Source of the DNA: Victivallales bacterium
Lineage (GTDB): Bacteria > Verrucomicrobiota > Lentisphaeria > Oligosphaerales > Oligosphaeraceae
Reading direction: 5' to 3'
Assembly: GCA_017431185.1 (NCBI GenBank)
Contig: JAFRLP010000296.1
Span: 1 to 9,285 of the forward strand
Length of the DNA: 9,285 nt
Made by a program: the position numbers and the translations under genes
The notes under the pieces: generated by a model
What the model was told of the DNA's origin: nothing
The model's input: only the letters and a program-made list of their open reading frames with translations
The model's database searches: none
Shown: positions 7,386 to 9,285 of the stretch, one piece after another
Layout: every line of letters begins with the position of its first letter
How positions within the stretch are numbered: position 1 is the first letter of the stretch

Positions 7386-8612
7386 CTATTTTCCAGCCAT
7401 GTGAAGAATGTCTTGCGGTATGGCGACTTTCCGCCCCGTCTGTATGCTCTCCACGATGGCCGCGCCTGTAAGCACAGCCAGGATGCCATCCTCCAGCGTG
7501 GGCAGGGACGGCGGAGGCTCCGGCGCGAACAGTTCGCCGAACAGCGTATAGTCCGCGCCTCCATGCGCCCCATTCGAGACATGCTCAATGGGGACTTCCT
7601 CGGGGACGGCGGTTCCATGGCGCCAAATGCGAATCCGGTCCACTGGCACGGCCCCGACATTGTGGATATCGTTGGGGCGTGTGCTGTAGCTGAGCTGGAT
7701 GGCTTCCAGACGCCCCTTCTCCCCTTGCAGGTGGATGACCTCCCCCTCATAGTCCGCCGCCGCGCAGAGGGAATAATTGGCATAGACGCCATTGGCGAAG
7801 CGGATGCCGGCGCTGAAGGTATCCTCAATGGTGATTTTCGGTGACCAGATGCATTGGTCGGGGGTGTACATGTCGGAGTCGAAAAGCTGCCTGTCATACT
7901 CGAAGAAGTCCGGGCAGACGTCTTTGTGGGGGCATGTATGGCAGAAGTCGCCCTCGAAGGCATGAGGGGCCTTCGGCCCGTAGTTGAGCAGTGCGCCGGA
8001 GGCTGTGACCTCCACCGCATGGGAACCCAGGATGAAATTGAGCTTGTCGAAATGATGGCTGCTCTTGTGGAGCGCCAGTCCATTGGAATGCTCCCTATGG
8101 GAATTCCAACGCCGAAAATAGCTTTTCCCATGGACGCGGTCCAGTGTCTCGCGGTATTCGGCTGAAACCACTCTGCCTATGATGCCGGAGGCCACCACCT
8201 CACGGACACGACGGGCCACTGGACGGTAGCGCGAGTTGTGGCTGGTGACGGCGAAGACCTCCGGATTCCGCCGGCGCGCCTCCAGAATCATCCGGCATTG
8301 CTCCATGCTCACGCAAAGCGGCTTCTCGGAGACAACCGCTATTTTCCGGTCCAGGGCGCGGATGACATACTCCGCATGAAAGCAATCCACCGTCCCCACC
8401 AGAATCAGGTCGGGACGAAGCGCCTCGCACATCCGGTCAAAATCCGTGAACATCGGCACATCCATTTCGGCGCGGCGCGAAAAACCGCGCATCTTGCCAG
8501 GATCGATGTCCATCAAACCGACAATGGAATACCTGTCCTGGAAACGATTCTTCAAAGCGCCTGCAAACGCGAGCATTCGAAGCCCGCATCCAACAATCAC
8601 GACTCTCTTCAT
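7386..8612 (-). CDS. Gfo/Idh/MocA-family NAD(P)-dependent oxidoreductase
   Basis: This 408-aa cytoplasmic dehydrogenase probably oxidises or reduces a sugar, inositol or sugar derivative. The N-terminal Rossmann fold begins MKRVVIVGCGLRML; the third glycine of GxGxxG is Met13, and Asp35 (LMDIDPG) ends the second strand. The family signature EKP (96-98) supplies the conserved Lys97. YRPVARRVREVVASGIIGRV (129-148) opens the C-terminal beta domain, and HKSSHHFDKLNF (182-193) holds the probable active-site His/Asp. A cysteine group, CHTC (224-227) and Cys233, may be a metal site as in a subset of this family. The frame stays open upstream to an ATG at 8771, but that extension overlaps the preceding gene and reads as shadow; an AGGAGG 7 nt before the ATG at 8612 selects the start used here. 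It lies 11 nt after the upstream gene's stop and is the last visible gene of the minus-strand operon. Substrate cannot be deduced. Confidence 0.92.
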   Translation of the reverse strand: MKRVVIVGCGLRMLAFAGALKNRFQDRYSIVGLMDIDPGKMRGFSRRAEMDVPMFTDFDRMCEALRPDLILVGTVDCFHAEYVIRALDRKIAVVSEKPLCVSMEQCRMILEARRRNPEVFAVTSHNSRYRPVARRVREVVASGIIGRVVSAEYRETLDRVHGKSYFRRWNSHREHSNGLALHKSSHHFDKLNFILGSHAVEVTASGALLNYGPKAPHAFEGDFCHTCPHKDVCPDFFEYDRQLFDSDMYTPDQCIWSPKITIEDTFSAGIRFANGVYANYSLCAAADYEGEVIHLQGEKGRLEAIQLSYSTRPNDIHNVGAVPVDRIRIWRHGTAVPEEVPIEHVSNGAHGGADYTLFGELFAPEPPPSLPTLEDGILAVLTGAAIVESIQTGRKVAIPQDILHMAGK

Positions 8613-8619
8613 CAGCCAA

Positions 8620-8625
8620 CCTCCT
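8620..8625 (-). promoter_or_regulatory. Ribosome binding site deciding the oxidoreductase start
   Basis: On the minus strand, AGGAGG lies 7 nt before the ATG at 8612 and overlaps the TAG stop of the upstream gene (8624-8626) by two bases. This fixes the short start over the in-frame ATG at 8771. Ribosomes ending the upstream gene are placed to reinitiate, so the two genes are probably translationally coupled. Confidence 0.85.
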
Positions 8626-9154
8626 ATTCGGTAACTTGCTCCTGACGATACGCCTTGGCGTCGGTGATGGTGGCCTGCTGTCCTTTGGGAGTCTGGAAAC
8701 AGACTCTTATCGCCTGCGTCGGCCCCTTGCCCTCCACATCCGTGACGGTGAAGGTGCAGGTTATCCGGCATCCCTCCTTGGATGCCTTGACCTGCTGTGT
8801 TTGCGACGAGGCGCCTTTCGCATACTGAAACAGGCAGACCGATATCTCCTCGGCATGCACTGTCGCCTCGACTCTGATTATATCCCCGGCCTTGGCCCCA
8901 ACGGCTGGACTATAGATGCCCATGCGCCCCCCCTGCTCGGAGGCCATCACGACGCTTCCGCTCGCCCCGTCCTGGAGGTATTCCAAAGTCCCCTTGCTGT
9001 CGGACTTGCGATTCCACTTCAGAGGGGGCAGGTCCGGCTTGGACGGCGCCTGGAATTTTCCGGCGATGTCCAGCTCGGTTTCAGCGCCGACCACGGCCTG
9101 GATGAAGATGCCCGCCAGCAGAATGGCGGTTTTGAGGCAGTTGTGCTTTTCCAT
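8624..9154 (-). CDS. Small secreted protein, probable beta-sandwich carbohydrate-binding-like domain
   Basis: This 176-aa protein has a signal peptide (1-24; hydrophobic core ILLAGIFIQAVV, cut after VGA). The mature part (25-176) alternates polar and hydrophobic residues like a jelly-roll: LKWNRKSDSKGTLEYL (45-60), then GIYSPAVGAKAGDIIRVEATVH (79-100, shown with its G79 and H100 ends), VCLFQY (106-111) and TDAKAYR (164-170). The layout, an initial 'GKF...P..W' segment then a sheet-rich body, recalls CBM4/9-type modules, but I see no diagnostic motif. No catalytic residues stand out. GGGAG lies 6 nt before the ATG. It follows the partial NPCBM-like gene by 22 nt and precedes the oxidoreductase by 11 nt, so it is the middle member of an operon. 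A stand-alone glycan-binding or envelope protein is the most I would infer; it may equally be a lineage-specific hypothetical protein. Confidence 0.72.
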   Translation of the reverse strand: MEKHNCLKTAILLAGIFIQAVVGAETELDIAGKFQAPSKPDLPPLKWNRKSDSKGTLEYLQDGASGSVVMASEQGGRMGIYSPAVGAKAGDIIRVEATVHAEEISVCLFQYAKGASSQTQQVKASKEGCRITCTFTVTDVEGKGPTQAIRVCFQTPKGQQATITDAKAYRQEQVTE

Positions 9155-9176
9155 GAAAAACTCCCACGTTTGTTGC

Positions 9177-9285
9177 TTATTTTCTCAAGGTCGCGTCCGC
9201 CCAGTCTGCGATGTCTCCGTTAATGCCGTCGTCGCAGTCTGAGACCACCAGTTCTACGGCTTCGCCGTCTATGGTCACTCCTTGA
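9177..9285 (-). CDS. C-terminal end of an NPCBM-like protein (5' part outside window)
   Basis: A minus-strand frame enters from the right edge and ends at TAA (9177-9179), leaving 35 residues. The tail ELVVSDCDDGINGDIADWAD (residues 11-30 of the fragment) closely resembles the end of NPCBM domains, whose last strands typically read like L.VTD.GDG...DHADWADA. These modules are usually attached to secreted glycoside hydrolases or related glycan-active proteins. The fragment lies 22 nt upstream of the small secreted-protein gene on the same strand, so it is probably the preceding gene of that operon, and its missing part may name the pathway. The fragment is short, so the identification rests on one motif. 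Confidence 0.72.
   Translation of the reverse strand, partial: QGVTIDGEAVELVVSDCDDGINGDIADWADATLRK

Noticed and set aside
8613..8771. A longer N-terminus for the oxidoreductase starting at 8771.
   Set aside because: The extension overlaps the upstream gene in another frame and reads as shadow, while the ATG at 8612 has an ideal ribosome site and begins the Rossmann strand.
1..9285. CRISPR arrays, tRNA or rRNA genes, insertion sequences.
   Set aside because: I saw no regularly spaced repeats, RNA-gene signatures, transposase motifs or terminal inverted repeats.

Overview
The window looks like a chromosomal segment of a GC-rich bacterium of the Verrucomicrobiota/Lentisphaerota group (Lentisphaera/Victivallis-like). 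The main pointers are a prepilin-like protein with an [13 protein letters not shown] leader and an exact C-terminal H-X9-DG motif, a family greatly expanded in Lentisphaerae and Planctomycetes. This protein sits with a LacI-type regulator, a large secreted glycoside-hydrolase-like protein and a Gfo/Idh/MocA oxidoreductase, as is usual in polysaccharide-degrading members of that group. The assignment is inference from content; there is no rRNA or other phylogenetic marker here.

Layout. (1) Positions 1-1916, minus strand: a 3'-truncated gene, 638 codons visible. Its N-terminal ~230 residues match the GAP1-N2 domain (GTPase-associated protein 1, N-terminal type 2). The domain is followed by a basic linker, one transmembrane helix, a Pro-rich stretch and a charged helical region. 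(2) Positions 1917-2110: divergent intergenic region with a near-consensus sigma70 promoter (TTGACA, 17 bp, TATATT) and an 18-bp imperfect palindrome over the predicted transcription start. (3) Positions 2111-7295, plus strand: a tightly packed three-gene operon, LacI regulator - prepilin-like H-X9-DG protein - 1121-aa secreted TIM-barrel hydrolase. (4) Positions 7296-7385: convergent gap with a long imperfect hairpin. (5) Positions 7386-9285, minus strand: a three-gene operon read from the right edge, namely the C-terminal tail of an NPCBM-like protein, a 176-aa secreted protein, and a 408-aa Gfo/Idh/MocA oxidoreductase.

How the parts fit. The two right-hand operons look like neighbouring carbohydrate-utilisation units. 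The secreted hydrolase and the NPCBM-type protein would act on extracellular or periplasmic glycans, and the oxidoreductase on a released sugar or sugar derivative in the cytoplasm. The LacI protein probably represses its own operon through the palindrome at its promoter. The substrate cannot be read from the sequence. The left-hand GAP1-N2 gene is unrelated in theme: such proteins belong to GTPase-centred, probably conflict or defence related, multi-gene systems, and its partners should lie beyond the left edge. It is the best candidate here for part of a poorly described system.
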